The notes under the pieces are model-generated. The model was not told where the DNA came from and searched no databases. It worked only from the letters and a program-made list of their open reading frames with translations. A stretch of DNA of 5,415 bases from Sulfurimonas sp. (GTDB lineage: Bacteria > Campylobacterota > Campylobacteria > Campylobacterales > Sulfurimonadaceae): the NCBI GenBank assembly GCA_024762745.1, contig JANTGV010000095.1, positions 1 to 5,415 on the forward strand. Direction: 5' to 3'. Below, piece by piece: positions 1 through 5,415 of the stretch. The translations under genes and the position numbers were made by a program. The stretch's first letter is position 1. Each line of letters begins with the position of its first letter.

Positions 1-293
1 TCTTCACATGCTTGAGCGAATTCAGCACTTTCAGATAAAAAACCATAACCTGGATGGATAGCATCACAGTCTGATTTCTTTGCTAAATCAATTATTTTAT
101 TATAATTTAAATATGCCTCAACCGGATTACCTATTATTGGATAATATTCATCTGCTCTTGGAACCCATACTCCATTAACATCAGCTTCCGAAAACACAAC
201 AACACTTTTAATTTCAAGTTCTTTACAAGCTCTAATAATTCTTAAGGCAACTTCACCTCTATTAGCGATTAAAACTTTTGATATTTTTTTCAT
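1..293 (-). CDS. Biotin carboxylase subunit, N-terminal part (cut by window edge)
   Basis: Encodes the first 97 residues of an ATP-dependent biotin carboxylase, the subunit that carboxylates biotin on a carrier protein. Visible family marks are the N-terminal Rossmann-like motif KVLIANRGEVALRIIRACKE (residues 7-26) and HPGYGFLSE (80-88). The ATG is preceded by GGAG at 300-303 with 6-nt spacing, which supports this start. The family serves acetyl-CoA carboxylase (AccC), two-subunit pyruvate carboxylase (PycA) and 2-oxoglutarate carboxylase (CfiB). The stretch around residues 56-64 (GNPVEAYLN) recalls the CfiB/PycA-like branch more than classical AccC, whose usual segment here reads differently; this is from memory. 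The ATP-grasp and catalytic regions lie outside the window, so the substrate partner cannot be fixed. It is transcribed divergently from the AraC-type regulator, which might control it, though nothing in the sequence proves that. Confidence 0.93.
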   Translation of the reverse strand, partial: MKKISKVLIANRGEVALRIIRACKELEIKSVVVFSEADVNGVWVPRADEYYPIIGNPVEAYLNYNKIIDLAKKSDCDAIHPGYGFLSESAEFAQACE

Positions 294-426
294 AGAATGC
301 TCCAAATATTTTTATTAAGCACATTTTAGTATCTTTAAAAAAATAATTCTTCACTACTTTTGCACTAAAGATTATCTATTATTGTTCTTTTTATTTACTT
401 TTTATGTCGTTAATAGTTACTTTTTT

Positions 427-435
427 TGATATACT
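427..435 (+). promoter_or_regulatory. Putative extended -10 promoter of the AraC-type gene
   Basis: The sequence TGATATACT fits the extended -10 form TGnTAnnnT and ends 6 nt before the ATG at 442. No convincing -35 hexamer sits 16-18 bp upstream, which is common in AT-rich Campylobacterota promoters. If used, transcription would begin at or next to the A of the start codon. The rest of the 294-441 divergent spacer is very AT-rich. It holds one weak 7-bp inverted repeat (ATCTTTA 331-337 / TAAAGAT 366-372) that could be a regulator site but is no better than expected for such composition. Confidence 0.45.
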
Positions 436-441
436 CTAAAT

Positions 442-1317
442 ATGAAGAGAGCAACACTCAATAAAAAAACTAAAATATCAAATGATATATTGTTCTATAT
501 ATATACAAACATAGATGTTGATATAAATATGGATGAACTAGCGCAGAGTTTTAATATCAGTAGATTCTATATGCATAAGATATTTAAAGAGATTTTTGGA
601 AGAAATATATATGAGAGTATCAAGTCGATAAGACTTCAAAAAGCATCAACGCTTCTTTTGACAAATAAATACTCTACAATAACAGATATAGCTTCATTAT
701 GTGGGTATAGCTCACAAACTTCATTTATACGAGTATTTAAAGAGCGCTTTCTTATGACTCCTACAGCATGGAAAAAAGGTGGTTATCAAACATACTCAAA
801 AATCATCCTTGAAGAATCACCAAAAGCAAAAGAGTCAAATGCTAAGTTTGATGATCTTGAACCAAGTATTGTTAAAATGCCAGAAATCGAATCTTATTAT
901 ATTAGACATCATGGCTATAACGATAAAATAAAACAAACTTGGCAAAAGATTCAGACATGGGCTTACAGTAACAACATAGAAAACTATAAGCATATAGCTC
1001 TATTTCATGACAATCCTGCAGTTACACACTTAGATGAATGCCAATATGTAGCTTGTATACAAGTTGATAATGACGATATATCTGAGAATGAACGACTACC
1101 AAAGTTTAAAATATCTGATGGAATCTATGCTAAGTTTGATTTAACTGGAACGGATGGCGATCTACTAAAGTTTATGCACTGGGTGTATAATGAATGGCTA
1201 CCAAATAGTGAATATGAGACTACAACTAAACCACCATATACAATCTTTAAAAAGAACAAATATTTATCGGATGATCATAATTTTGAATTGAGTTTTTATT
1301 TATCAATAAAATTTTAG
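442..1317 (+). CDS. AraC-family transcriptional regulator with C-terminal GyrI-like effector-binding domain
   Basis: A 291-residue cytoplasmic DNA-binding regulator. The AraC/XylS two-helix-turn-helix domain is at the N-terminus: first HTH about residues 29-51 (MDELAQSFNISRFYMHKIFK), second HTH about 79-103 (ITDIASLCGYSSQTSFIRVF). The GYSSQTSFIRVFK stretch is the usual AraC signature. Residues about 141-291 look like a GyrI-like (SOUL-type) small-molecule-binding domain, with the family-style segments SYYIRHHGY (151-159), WVYNEWLPNSEYE (247-259) and PPYTIF (264-269). This order, HTH first and ligand domain last, matches the Rob/GyrI-type architecture, and the length fits. The ligand is unknown; in this class it is often a hydrophobic or cationic compound. 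There is no Shine-Dalgarno before the ATG, but the N-terminus MKRATLNKKT is the expected one for the family and the next Met (30) lies inside HTH1. The gene stands alone, divergent from the biotin carboxylase gene. Confidence 0.9.
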   Translation: MKRATLNKKTKISNDILFYIYTNIDVDINMDELAQSFNISRFYMHKIFKEIFGRNIYESIKSIRLQKASTLLLTNKYSTITDIASLCGYSSQTSFIRVFKERFLMTPTAWKKGGYQTYSKIILEESPKAKESNAKFDDLEPSIVKMPEIESYYIRHHGYNDKIKQTWQKIQTWAYSNNIENYKHIALFHDNPAVTHLDECQYVACIQVDNDDISENERLPKFKISDGIYAKFDLTGTDGDLLKFMHWVYNEWLPNSEYETTTKPPYTIFKKNKYLSDDHNFELSFYLSIKF

Positions 1318-1563
1318 AAACTGAAGCATTAAAGCTATTCGAACTTAATGAACATTAATGAGAACTACTTTATCATCTTTTAATCACTAATAATACGGTT
1401 TATTTTTGTTCCGTTTAATAATATAATCATGGAATGTCCCATATAAACTATAGAATATCTAATGCATTTTAAAAGAGTTACATTTCTCACAAAGTGTAGA
1501 GACTGTGAAAGGACTGGCCTTGTATTGACAAGGATGGTTGAGATTTAGAGAATATTTCAAGAT
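1318..1563. other. Convergent intergenic spacer with no supported gene
   Basis: This 246-bp spacer separates the 3' ends of the AraC-type gene (plus) and the NFACT gene (minus). Right after the AraC stop there is a small inverted repeat, TTAATG at 1345-1350 and CATTAA at 1353-1358, with only 2 nt between the arms and no T-run after it. A TATAAT occurs on the plus strand at 1422-1427. A better hairpin lies at 1513-1538. A 9-bp direct repeat AGATTTAGA is found at 1541-1549 and 1560-1568. No standard Rho-independent terminator is visible for either gene. A 28-codon plus-strand reading frame (1462-1548) has no ribosome-binding site and was not called. Confidence 0.6.
1513..1538. repeat. Hairpin CCTTGT-attg-ACAAGG in the convergent spacer
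   Basis: A perfect 6-bp inverted repeat with a 4-nt loop is at 1518-1533. On plus-strand RNA it extends past one G/A mismatch by four more pairs (two of them G-U) to 1513-1538. It lies 31 bp past the NFACT stop codon on the minus strand. Neither side carries a T-run, so it is not a classic intrinsic terminator. It could slow RNA decay at an mRNA 3' end or be part of a small plus-strand RNA. Confidence 0.45.
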
Positions 1564-2898
1564 TTAGATGTTCATACTTGTATCCACCTCAATGGTTTTG
1601 TATTTGTTATAGAGTACATTCGCACCACTCTGAATGGTCACTTCTCTTCTGGGAGTATAATCGACCAAAAATCTATCTTTTTGAGAAGTTGTAAAGTCCA
1701 CACAGAGTCGTGCTGCACTCTCTATAATATGCATAGGCAGGCTCTGCTTATCTGTCGTAATAATTACATGGGTAGATGGCTGGTCTTTGAGATGCAGCCA
1801 AATATCTCTCGCTCTTGCGTTTTGAAGAAGCTCTATATTGCCCTTTTCATTCTTTCCAAGCTGAACTTTATACCCCTCTATCCAAAAAATCTCAATAGAG
1901 TCATTTACCTTTACTTTTTTGTTCTGTACTTGCTTGGGAAAAAGCATCTCTATTTTTGTAGTATCTTTAGCACTCTCTACAGTATGAATAAAAAGTTTTA
2001 TATGCTCTATCTTGGAATGAAGAGACTCCTCTTCAATATGCAGATGTTTTGCTCTCTGTTTTGCCTTTTTGCTCTTTGTAAAAAACATGTCTGAAATCAT
2101 AAACGCAGTAGGATAAGTTTTTGGAAGTTCTATTGTCACTCTACTTCCATCATAATCATCCAACTCTAAACTTTTAGCATAGGGCTGAATGTTATGAATA
2201 TTTGAGAGTACCAAATTTCCATAGTGTTCACTCTCATTTGCCTCTCTCTCTAGAGTCTCTTTATCATCTAAGGCAGCATAGAGTTTTTGAAGCTTTTTTA
2301 GTTTTTTATTTAAAAGAGATACTTTTTGCTTTTTAAGAGCATCAAGCCTGCTGCGCTGCTCCTTTTCATAAACACTAAAAAGGAACTCCTCTACACTCTC
2401 AAGAGGGTACTCTTTTGCCACAAAAGGAGCCTGAGGGACATCTAAAAGCTTCTGCCCCACTTTTACCTCACGAAATGATGAAAAAAGATCAACATGCCGA
2501 AGTGCTTCAAGCACAATATTTTGCTCATCAAGGATTATTATATTTGTATACTTTCCAGTGAATTCGATTTGAAGGTAGTTAATCTCCTCTTTATAAGCAG
2601 ATGCTATAGAAGTCTTAAAGCGAATGATTTTATCATCATTAAGAAGTTCAACATCTAAAATATTTGAACGGTTAAAACGCTTTGCAATTACTACATCAAA
2701 AGGTGCGTTGTAGACCTTGGAACGTGGATATGATTCGCACTTAAACATGCTGGAGTTTGAGCGCTGCATATTGAAGTATATATCGTCACTTTTATCAAAC
2801 ACAATTTTGAGAGTTGTATCACTGACTCTATGGATAGCCGATATTTTTGTAAAGTTTTTTAAATAGTTAATTATCTGTTTTAAGTGAGATAGTTTCAT
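1564..2898 (-). CDS. NFACT family ribosome-associated quality-control protein (RqcH/FbpA-like), short form
   Basis: A 444-residue cytosolic protein of the NFACT (Tae2/NEMF/RqcH) family. Characterised members bind large ribosomal subunits blocked by peptidyl-tRNA and direct C-terminal alanine tailing of the stalled chain. NFACT-N spans about residues 1-155, including the motif EFTGKYTNIIILD (112-124). Predicted coiled coils are at about 177-222 and 278-312. The C-terminal NFACT-R (DUF814) domain, about 335-440, is clear: GYKVQLGKN (342-350), ARARDIWLHLKDQPSTHV (361-378), VDYTPRREV (412-420) and YNKYKTIEVD (430-439). Bacillus RqcH is about 570 residues; here NFACT-N runs almost straight into the coiled coil, so the helix-hairpin-helix segment appears to be missing. 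The Asp-Arg pair of RqcH seems to be Asp-Lys here (D89-K90). There is no Shine-Dalgarno at the ATG. It lies 38 bp after the EAL gene and is probably cotranscribed with it. Older annotation often labels this family fibronectin-binding protein. Confidence 0.88.
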   Translation of the reverse strand: MKLSHLKQIINYLKNFTKISAIHRVSDTTLKIVFDKSDDIYFNMQRSNSSMFKCESYPRSKVYNAPFDVVIAKRFNRSNILDVELLNDDKIIRFKTSIASAYKEEINYLQIEFTGKYTNIIILDEQNIVLEALRHVDLFSSFREVKVGQKLLDVPQAPFVAKEYPLESVEEFLFSVYEKEQRSRLDALKKQKVSLLNKKLKKLQKLYAALDDKETLEREANESEHYGNLVLSNIHNIQPYAKSLELDDYDGSRVTIELPKTYPTAFMISDMFFTKSKKAKQRAKHLHIEEESLHSKIEHIKLFIHTVESAKDTTKIEMLFPKQVQNKKVKVNDSIEIFWIEGYKVQLGKNEKGNIELLQNARARDIWLHLKDQPSTHVIITTDKQSLPMHIIESAARLCVDFTTSQKDRFLVDYTPRREVTIQSGANVLYNKYKTIEVDTSMNI

Positions 2899-2904
2899 AA
2901 AGAG

Positions 2905-2913
2905 ATTGTATCA
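2905..2913 (-). promoter_or_regulatory. Putative extended -10 promoter before the NFACT gene
   Basis: Read on the minus strand, TGATACAAT fits the extended -10 form and ends 6 nt before the ATG of the NFACT gene. It sits inside the 38-bp gap after the EAL gene. If active it would give a leaderless NFACT mRNA independent of the EAL transcript. The -35 region (near 2928-2933) is weak. Confidence 0.4.
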
Positions 2914-2936
2914 CACATAAGTAATCTAAACTTTTT

Positions 2937-4154
2937 TTAGATCGTAGGCTCTGCTTTACCGATAAAATGTCCCTGCGCATAATCTATGCCAAGCTCCTTA
3001 ACCGCTTCATAGGTATACTTATCTTTTACAAACTCAGCTACTGTCTCTATATTTAAAGACTTAGCCAGACCTACAATAGTTTTAACGATAAGAACTTGCT
3101 TTTCATTCTCTTTTATCTCTCTAATAAAAGCACCATCAATTTTAATAATATCTGCGTTCATCTCTAAAAGACGATTAAAGTTTGAGTTCTCAACACCAAA
3201 ATCATCAATAGCTATTTTGAAACCCATCTCTTTTAACTGCTTTATCTGTGTAGAGATAATTTCAAAATTATTATCAACTACAACACTCTCTACAATCTCA
3301 AAAGTAACTCTAGATGGCTCTATAGAGTAGTGTGAAAGCTTATCTTTTAAAAAGTTACTTAAGTAGCCCTCAAGAAGGTCTCTCTCTGTTAAATTTATAG
3401 CAAACTGAGCCTCTTTATTTTCAAAGTATTGAAAACTTTTTCTGATGATAGTTTTTGTAATTCCGGTAAGAATCCCAAGCCTTGAAGCAGAACGAAGAAA
3501 ATATTTTGGTTCAATAACTTCCCCCTTGACCACACCCCTTGCCAAGACTTCATATTTTGTAATTTTACCACTTGAGACATCCTGAATTGCTTGAAAATAT
3601 GGTTCAATCTGATCTTTAAGTACAATTTCTTTAGTTTTATTTAACCATAAAATAGCATCTTTTTCATCTTGGTATGCAATACTTAACTCATCATATATCT
3701 CATAATTTCTACTACCAAGCTTTTTTGATTTATCTAAGGCGTATTCACAATTTACTATTGTGTCTGAAATATTATTTATGATTCTTGATGCACCTATATT
3801 AAAAGTCACATCAATACTAACATCATCACATACAACTTTTGTTATATCAAAAAAGGAGATTATCTGTTTACAATACTCCTTTACACGCTCTTTTGAACTC
3901 TCTTTTGAAAGCATCAAAAACCTATCGGACTCTACTTTAAAAAGTTTTGTATTATTGCTAACATTAATCTCAAGAATTGATTCAATCTCTAAGAGAATTT
4001 TATTTGAAAGCATCTTGCCGTAGACTTTGTTTATAGCTGAAAAGTTCGAAACATCAAGCAGATAAAGATAGTTGTACTCACTCTTCTTTAACTCTTGTTC
4101 TATACGATAAAGATAGGTCTCACTAGCATTGATAAAATCAAATTTTTTAGCCAT
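2937..4154 (-). CDS. Soluble c-di-GMP protein: degenerate GGDEF domain plus EAL phosphodiesterase domain
   Basis: From the ATG at 4154 this is a 405-residue cytosolic protein with no membrane segment or signal peptide. Residues about 25-160 have a GGDEF fold pattern (YLLDVSNFSAINKVYG, 31-46), but the signature position reads ESDRF (75-79), so diguanylate cyclase activity is not expected. Residues about 180-402 form the EAL domain. The signature reads EVL (202-204), and the usual metal and catalytic positions are kept: E202, N254, E286, E289, D317-D318, K338, E374 and Q394 (motifs FEIVES, IDDFG, IIKIDGAFI, TVAEFV, YAQGHFIG). Loop 6 is unusual: DDFG is followed by VENSNF rather than TGYSS. Cyclic-di-GMP hydrolysis is therefore plausible but unproven, and a c-di-GMP sensor role is the alternative. 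The start was chosen because AAGGA (4160-4164) lies 5 nt upstream. A GTG 24 codons earlier (4226) has no spaced ribosome site and its extra residues do not resemble the family. NFACT follows 38 bp downstream. Confidence 0.9.
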   Translation of the reverse strand: MAKKFDFINASETYLYRIEQELKKSEYNYLYLLDVSNFSAINKVYGKMLSNKILLEIESILEINVSNNTKLFKVESDRFLMLSKESSKERVKEYCKQIISFFDITKVVCDDVSIDVTFNIGASRIINNISDTIVNCEYALDKSKKLGSRNYEIYDELSIAYQDEKDAILWLNKTKEIVLKDQIEPYFQAIQDVSSGKITKYEVLARGVVKGEVIEPKYFLRSASRLGILTGITKTIIRKSFQYFENKEAQFAINLTERDLLEGYLSNFLKDKLSHYSIEPSRVTFEIVESVVVDNNFEIISTQIKQLKEMGFKIAIDDFGVENSNFNRLLEMNADIIKIDGAFIREIKENEKQVLIVKTIVGLAKSLNIETVAEFVKDKYTYEAVKELGIDYAQGHFIGKAEPTI

Positions 4155-4159
4155 AACAG

Positions 4160-4164
4160 TCCTT
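4160..4164 (-). promoter_or_regulatory. Shine-Dalgarno site that fixes the EAL gene start
   Basis: On the minus strand, AGAAGGA ends 5 nt before the ATG at 4154. This supports the 405-residue form over the 429-residue extension from the GTG at 4226, which has AAGG directly abutting it with no spacer. Confidence 0.8.
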
Positions 4165-4240
4165 CTGTGTAAATGGTATCTAAATAAAACTAAATTGGGT
4201 ATTAGTACAACATCCTGTAACCTCACCTTAAAATAACTGA

Positions 4241-4246
4241 AGTATA
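4241..4246 (-). promoter_or_regulatory. Possible -10 box for the EAL gene
   Basis: On the minus strand TATACT lies about 87 bp before the EAL start and would give a leader of about 80 nt. It overlaps the plus-strand TATAAT. The -35 region lacks a clear consensus. Another weak candidate pair nearer the gene (TTGTAC at 4205-4210 with a TATTTA-like hexamer) cannot be excluded. Confidence 0.3.
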
Positions 4247-4248
4247 AT
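4243..4248 (+). promoter_or_regulatory. Consensus -10 box for the small ORF and TonB receptor unit
   Basis: A perfect TATAAT lies 24 nt before the TTG start at 4273. Transcription would begin near 4255, giving a leader of about 18 nt that still contains the AAGG ribosome-binding site (4262-4265). The -35 position (about 4220-4225) shows no TTGACA-like hexamer. Confidence 0.45.
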
Positions 4249-4272
4249 TATGCAAAAAAATAAGGCTTCCCT

Positions 4273-4428
4273 TTGAGACAACCTCGCGGTTTTGGTAAAA
4301 ACTACTTTTCACTAGCAGCAATACAAGCTTATATGTCTCAAAAAAAGATAGCAGCACTCAGTATTTCTGTATGCACTCTCGACGGTAAACCTCTTAAACT
4401 TAAAATAAACTCTCCACCTGCAGCTTAA
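4273..4428 (+). CDS. Small basic protein of unknown function, 51 aa, TTG start
   Basis: An uninterrupted 51-codon frame starts at TTG 4273 and ends at TAA 4426-4428. AAGG (4262-4265) sits 7 nt upstream of the TTG, and a consensus -10 lies just before that. An in-frame TAA at 4261-4263 rules out an earlier start. An internal ATG (codon 21) is the only Met alternative. The product starts MRQPRGFGKNYF, is rich in Lys/Arg (about 8 against one Asp), has a short non-polar middle (IAALSISVCTL, about 26-36), one Cys (34), and ends in KLKINSPPAA. There is no signal peptide or convincing membrane helix. Codons are ordinary for the neighbourhood, which suggests real coding. I do not recognise a family. 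It precedes the receptor gene by 50 bp in the same direction and could be a leader peptide or an independent small protein. Confidence 0.55.
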   Translation: MRQPRGFGKNYFSLAAIQAYMSQKKIAALSISVCTLDGKPLKLKINSPPAA

Positions 4429-4471
4429 TCTTTTAAAAACATATAAACAAAAACTTCATAAAAAGATTAAG
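4424..4471 (+). promoter_or_regulatory. Inverted repeat linking the small-ORF stop codon and the receptor ribosome-binding site
   Basis: CTTAATCTTTT (4424-4434) and AAAAGATTAAG (4461-4471) are perfect 11-bp complements separated by a 26-nt A-rich loop. The left arm contains the TAA stop of the 51-aa ORF. The right arm contains the first three bases of the receptor's AAGGA (4469-4473). In RNA the stem would partly mask the receptor's ribosome-binding site. A ribosome finishing the small ORF would melt the left arm and expose it. The stem has only 2 G-C pairs, so its stability is modest. There is no following T-run, so it is not a terminator. Confidence 0.55.
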
Positions 4472-4478
4472 GATATCT

Positions 4479-5415
4479 ATGTCAAAAACAATAAAACTAT
4501 CACTACTATCAGTCGCTCTATTGAGCCAACTAAACGCAGATAACCAATACACGCTTGATGCAATTAACGTAACAGCTTCTCAGGGAACAACTATAAACAA
4601 AAAAGATGTAACAGACAGCGTCACCATTATCACAAAAGAGATGATAGAAGAGTCTCGTGTGACTACTCTAGATGAAGCACTCAATAAGATTGGAAATATC
4701 TCTATGACCAATAATGGGGGAGTCGGTAAAAACAGTTCCATGTATGTGCGAGGAATGGATACAAGACGTCTTTTAGTTCTAATAGATGGTGTTAGATACA
4801 ATGACCCATCTTCATTAAAGTCGACTGCAGATTTTTCACAAATCATGCTCTACAATGTTGAACAGATAGAGATTATTAAAGGTGCTCAATCTGGAGTCTG
4901 GGGTTCAGATGCTTCAGGTGGTGTCATTAACATTATTACTGCAAAAGCAAAAAGTGGCTTACACGGTTCTGCCAGTGTTGAGTATGGCTCATTTGACAGC
5001 CTAAAAACATCTTTACAGGCTTCATATGCAAATGAAAAATTCGATATTCTTGTCACCGGTTCACTCTACTCCACAGATGGATTCTCGGCAGTTGAGCCAA
5101 AACAGTCTGAAGCTATTTATGGAGAGAGGTTTGATGACTTAGGTTTAGAGAAAGATGCGTATGAAAACAAATCTTCAAACGCAAAATTTGGCTACAATAT
5201 AACCGACAATGATAAAGTTATAGCTTCTCTTCAAACTATAAACTCTGATATTCACTTTGATTCTTTCTCAGGGAGTACAGGTGATTCTAACATTCCAAAT
5301 ACAGAGCTACAAAATCGTTTTTACAACCTTGCTTATACACATAAAGACTCTATCAACGATATAAAACTCAACTACTCACTGTCAACCTTTGATCAAGAGA
5401 CTCAGTTTAGTCCCC
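4479..5415 (+). CDS. TonB-dependent outer-membrane receptor, BtuB-like (3' end outside window)
   Basis: The first 312 residues of a TonB-dependent receptor, which imports a scarce ligand across the outer membrane using TonB-ExbB-ExbD energy. Residues 1-20 look like a Sec signal peptide with likely cleavage after LNA (18-20). A TonB-box-like segment, LDAINVTA (26-33), follows at once. The plug domain covers about 45-155 with VTIITKEMI (48-56), YVRGMDTRRLLVLIDGVRYN (89-108), VEQIEIIKGAQSGVWGSDAS (127-146) and GGVINIIT (147-154). The beta-barrel begins near 160. The pattern NGG..G..SS, VLIDGVR, ADFSQ, GSDA.GGVINIIT is close to the vitamin B12 receptor BtuB, but other small-ligand or metal receptors share it, so the substrate is open. 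AAGGA at 4469-4473 gives 5-nt spacing to the ATG. No cobalamin riboswitch box was seen in the leader. It lies 50 bp after the small ORF, whose hairpin may gate its translation. Confidence 0.92.
   Translation, partial: MSKTIKLSLLSVALLSQLNADNQYTLDAINVTASQGTTINKKDVTDSVTIITKEMIEESRVTTLDEALNKIGNISMTNNGGVGKNSSMYVRGMDTRRLLVLIDGVRYNDPSSLKSTADFSQIMLYNVEQIEIIKGAQSGVWGSDASGGVINIITAKAKSGLHGSASVEYGSFDSLKTSLQASYANEKFDILVTGSLYSTDGFSAVEPKQSEAIYGERFDDLGLEKDAYENKSSNAKFGYNITDNDKVIASLQTINSDIHFDSFSGSTGDSNIPNTELQNRFYNLAYTHKDSINDIKLNYSLSTFDQETQFSP

Noticed and set aside
1462..1548. 28-codon plus-strand frame starting MHFKRV with a CRDC motif
   Set aside because: It has no ribosome-binding site, is very short, and has a single CxxC pair that could arise by chance. 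I recognise no family.
1541..1568. Direct repeat AGATTTAGA as a possible insertion or attachment site
   Set aside because: It is a short AT-rich repeat with 10 nt between the copies, no mobile-element remnant is nearby, and one copy overlaps the NFACT stop codon.
1681..2094. 137-codon plus-strand frame inside the NFACT gene
   Set aside because: It is antisense to a well-conserved protein and its Cys/Leu/Phe-rich translation is typical of a shadow frame.
3395..3625. 76-codon minus-strand frame inside the EAL gene
   Set aside because: It is an alternate frame of the conserved EAL coding region with no family features.
3760..4023. 87-codon plus-strand frame opposite the EAL gene
   Set aside because: It is antisense to the conserved GGDEF/EAL protein, has no ribosome site and has a low-complexity Ser/Leu-rich product.
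4202..4213. Three-codon ATG-TTG-TAC-TAA micro-ORF in the EAL leader (minus strand) with GAGG upstream
   Set aside because: It is too short to separate from chance in AT-rich DNA.
4155..4226. 24-residue N-terminal extension of the EAL protein from a GTG
   Set aside because: There is no properly spaced ribosome site for the GTG, while AAGGA sits 5 nt before the ATG at 4154. The extension overlaps the likely promoter and leader region.
4244..4251. Fur box from the ATAATTAT palindrome near the receptor promoter
   Set aside because: Only an 8-bp palindrome is present. The flanks do not extend to a 19-bp Fur-like repeat, and the motif is explained by the -10 boxes.
4250..4478. Cobalamin riboswitch before the BtuB-like receptor
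   Set aside because: No B12-box-like conserved core was found and the leader is largely occupied by the small ORF.
4580..4846. 88-codon minus-strand frame opposite the TonB receptor plug domain
   Set aside because: The plus-strand plug motifs are unmistakable, so this is a shadow.

Overview
The window is AT-rich (roughly one third GC by eye). Its gene content suggests a free-living member of the Campylobacterota (epsilonproteobacteria), closest in flavour to Sulfurimonas, Sulfuricurvum or Arcobacter relatives. This rests on the short NFACT protein without a helix-hairpin-helix segment, the two-domain AraC/GyrI-like regulator, the form of the biotin carboxylase N-terminus and the codon use. 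The taxonomic call is inference from remembered families; no search was run.

Layout. Positions 1-293 (minus) hold the first 97 codons of a biotin carboxylase subunit that runs off the left edge. It is divergent from an AraC-type regulator with a GyrI-like effector-binding domain (442-1317, plus), across a 148-bp intergenic region. A 246-bp spacer (1318-1563) separates the regulator from a convergent minus-strand pair: an NFACT/RqcH-type ribosome quality-control protein (1564-2898) and, 38 bp upstream of it, a soluble c-di-GMP protein with a degenerate GGDEF and a nearly intact EAL domain (2937-4154). On the other side of a 118-bp divergent promoter region, reading right, is a small unrecognised 51-codon gene with a TTG start (4273-4428). 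A TonB-dependent outer-membrane receptor of the BtuB type (4479-5415) follows and is cut by the right edge.

How the parts may work together. The EAL and NFACT genes probably share a transcript, although NFACT also has an extended -10 motif just before its start codon. The small gene and the receptor form a second unit. An 11-bp perfect inverted repeat places the stop codon of the small gene in one arm and the first bases of the receptor's Shine-Dalgarno sequence in the other. Translation of the small ORF could therefore open the receptor's ribosome-binding site, as in a leader-peptide or translational-coupling switch. This is the most interesting feature of the window. A second pattern is that the AraC and NFACT genes both lack a Shine-Dalgarno sequence and both have a TGATAnnnT extended -10 ending exactly 6 nt before the ATG, so either could be made as leaderless mRNA.

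No tRNA, rRNA, CRISPR array, insertion sequence or clear Rho-independent terminator was seen.
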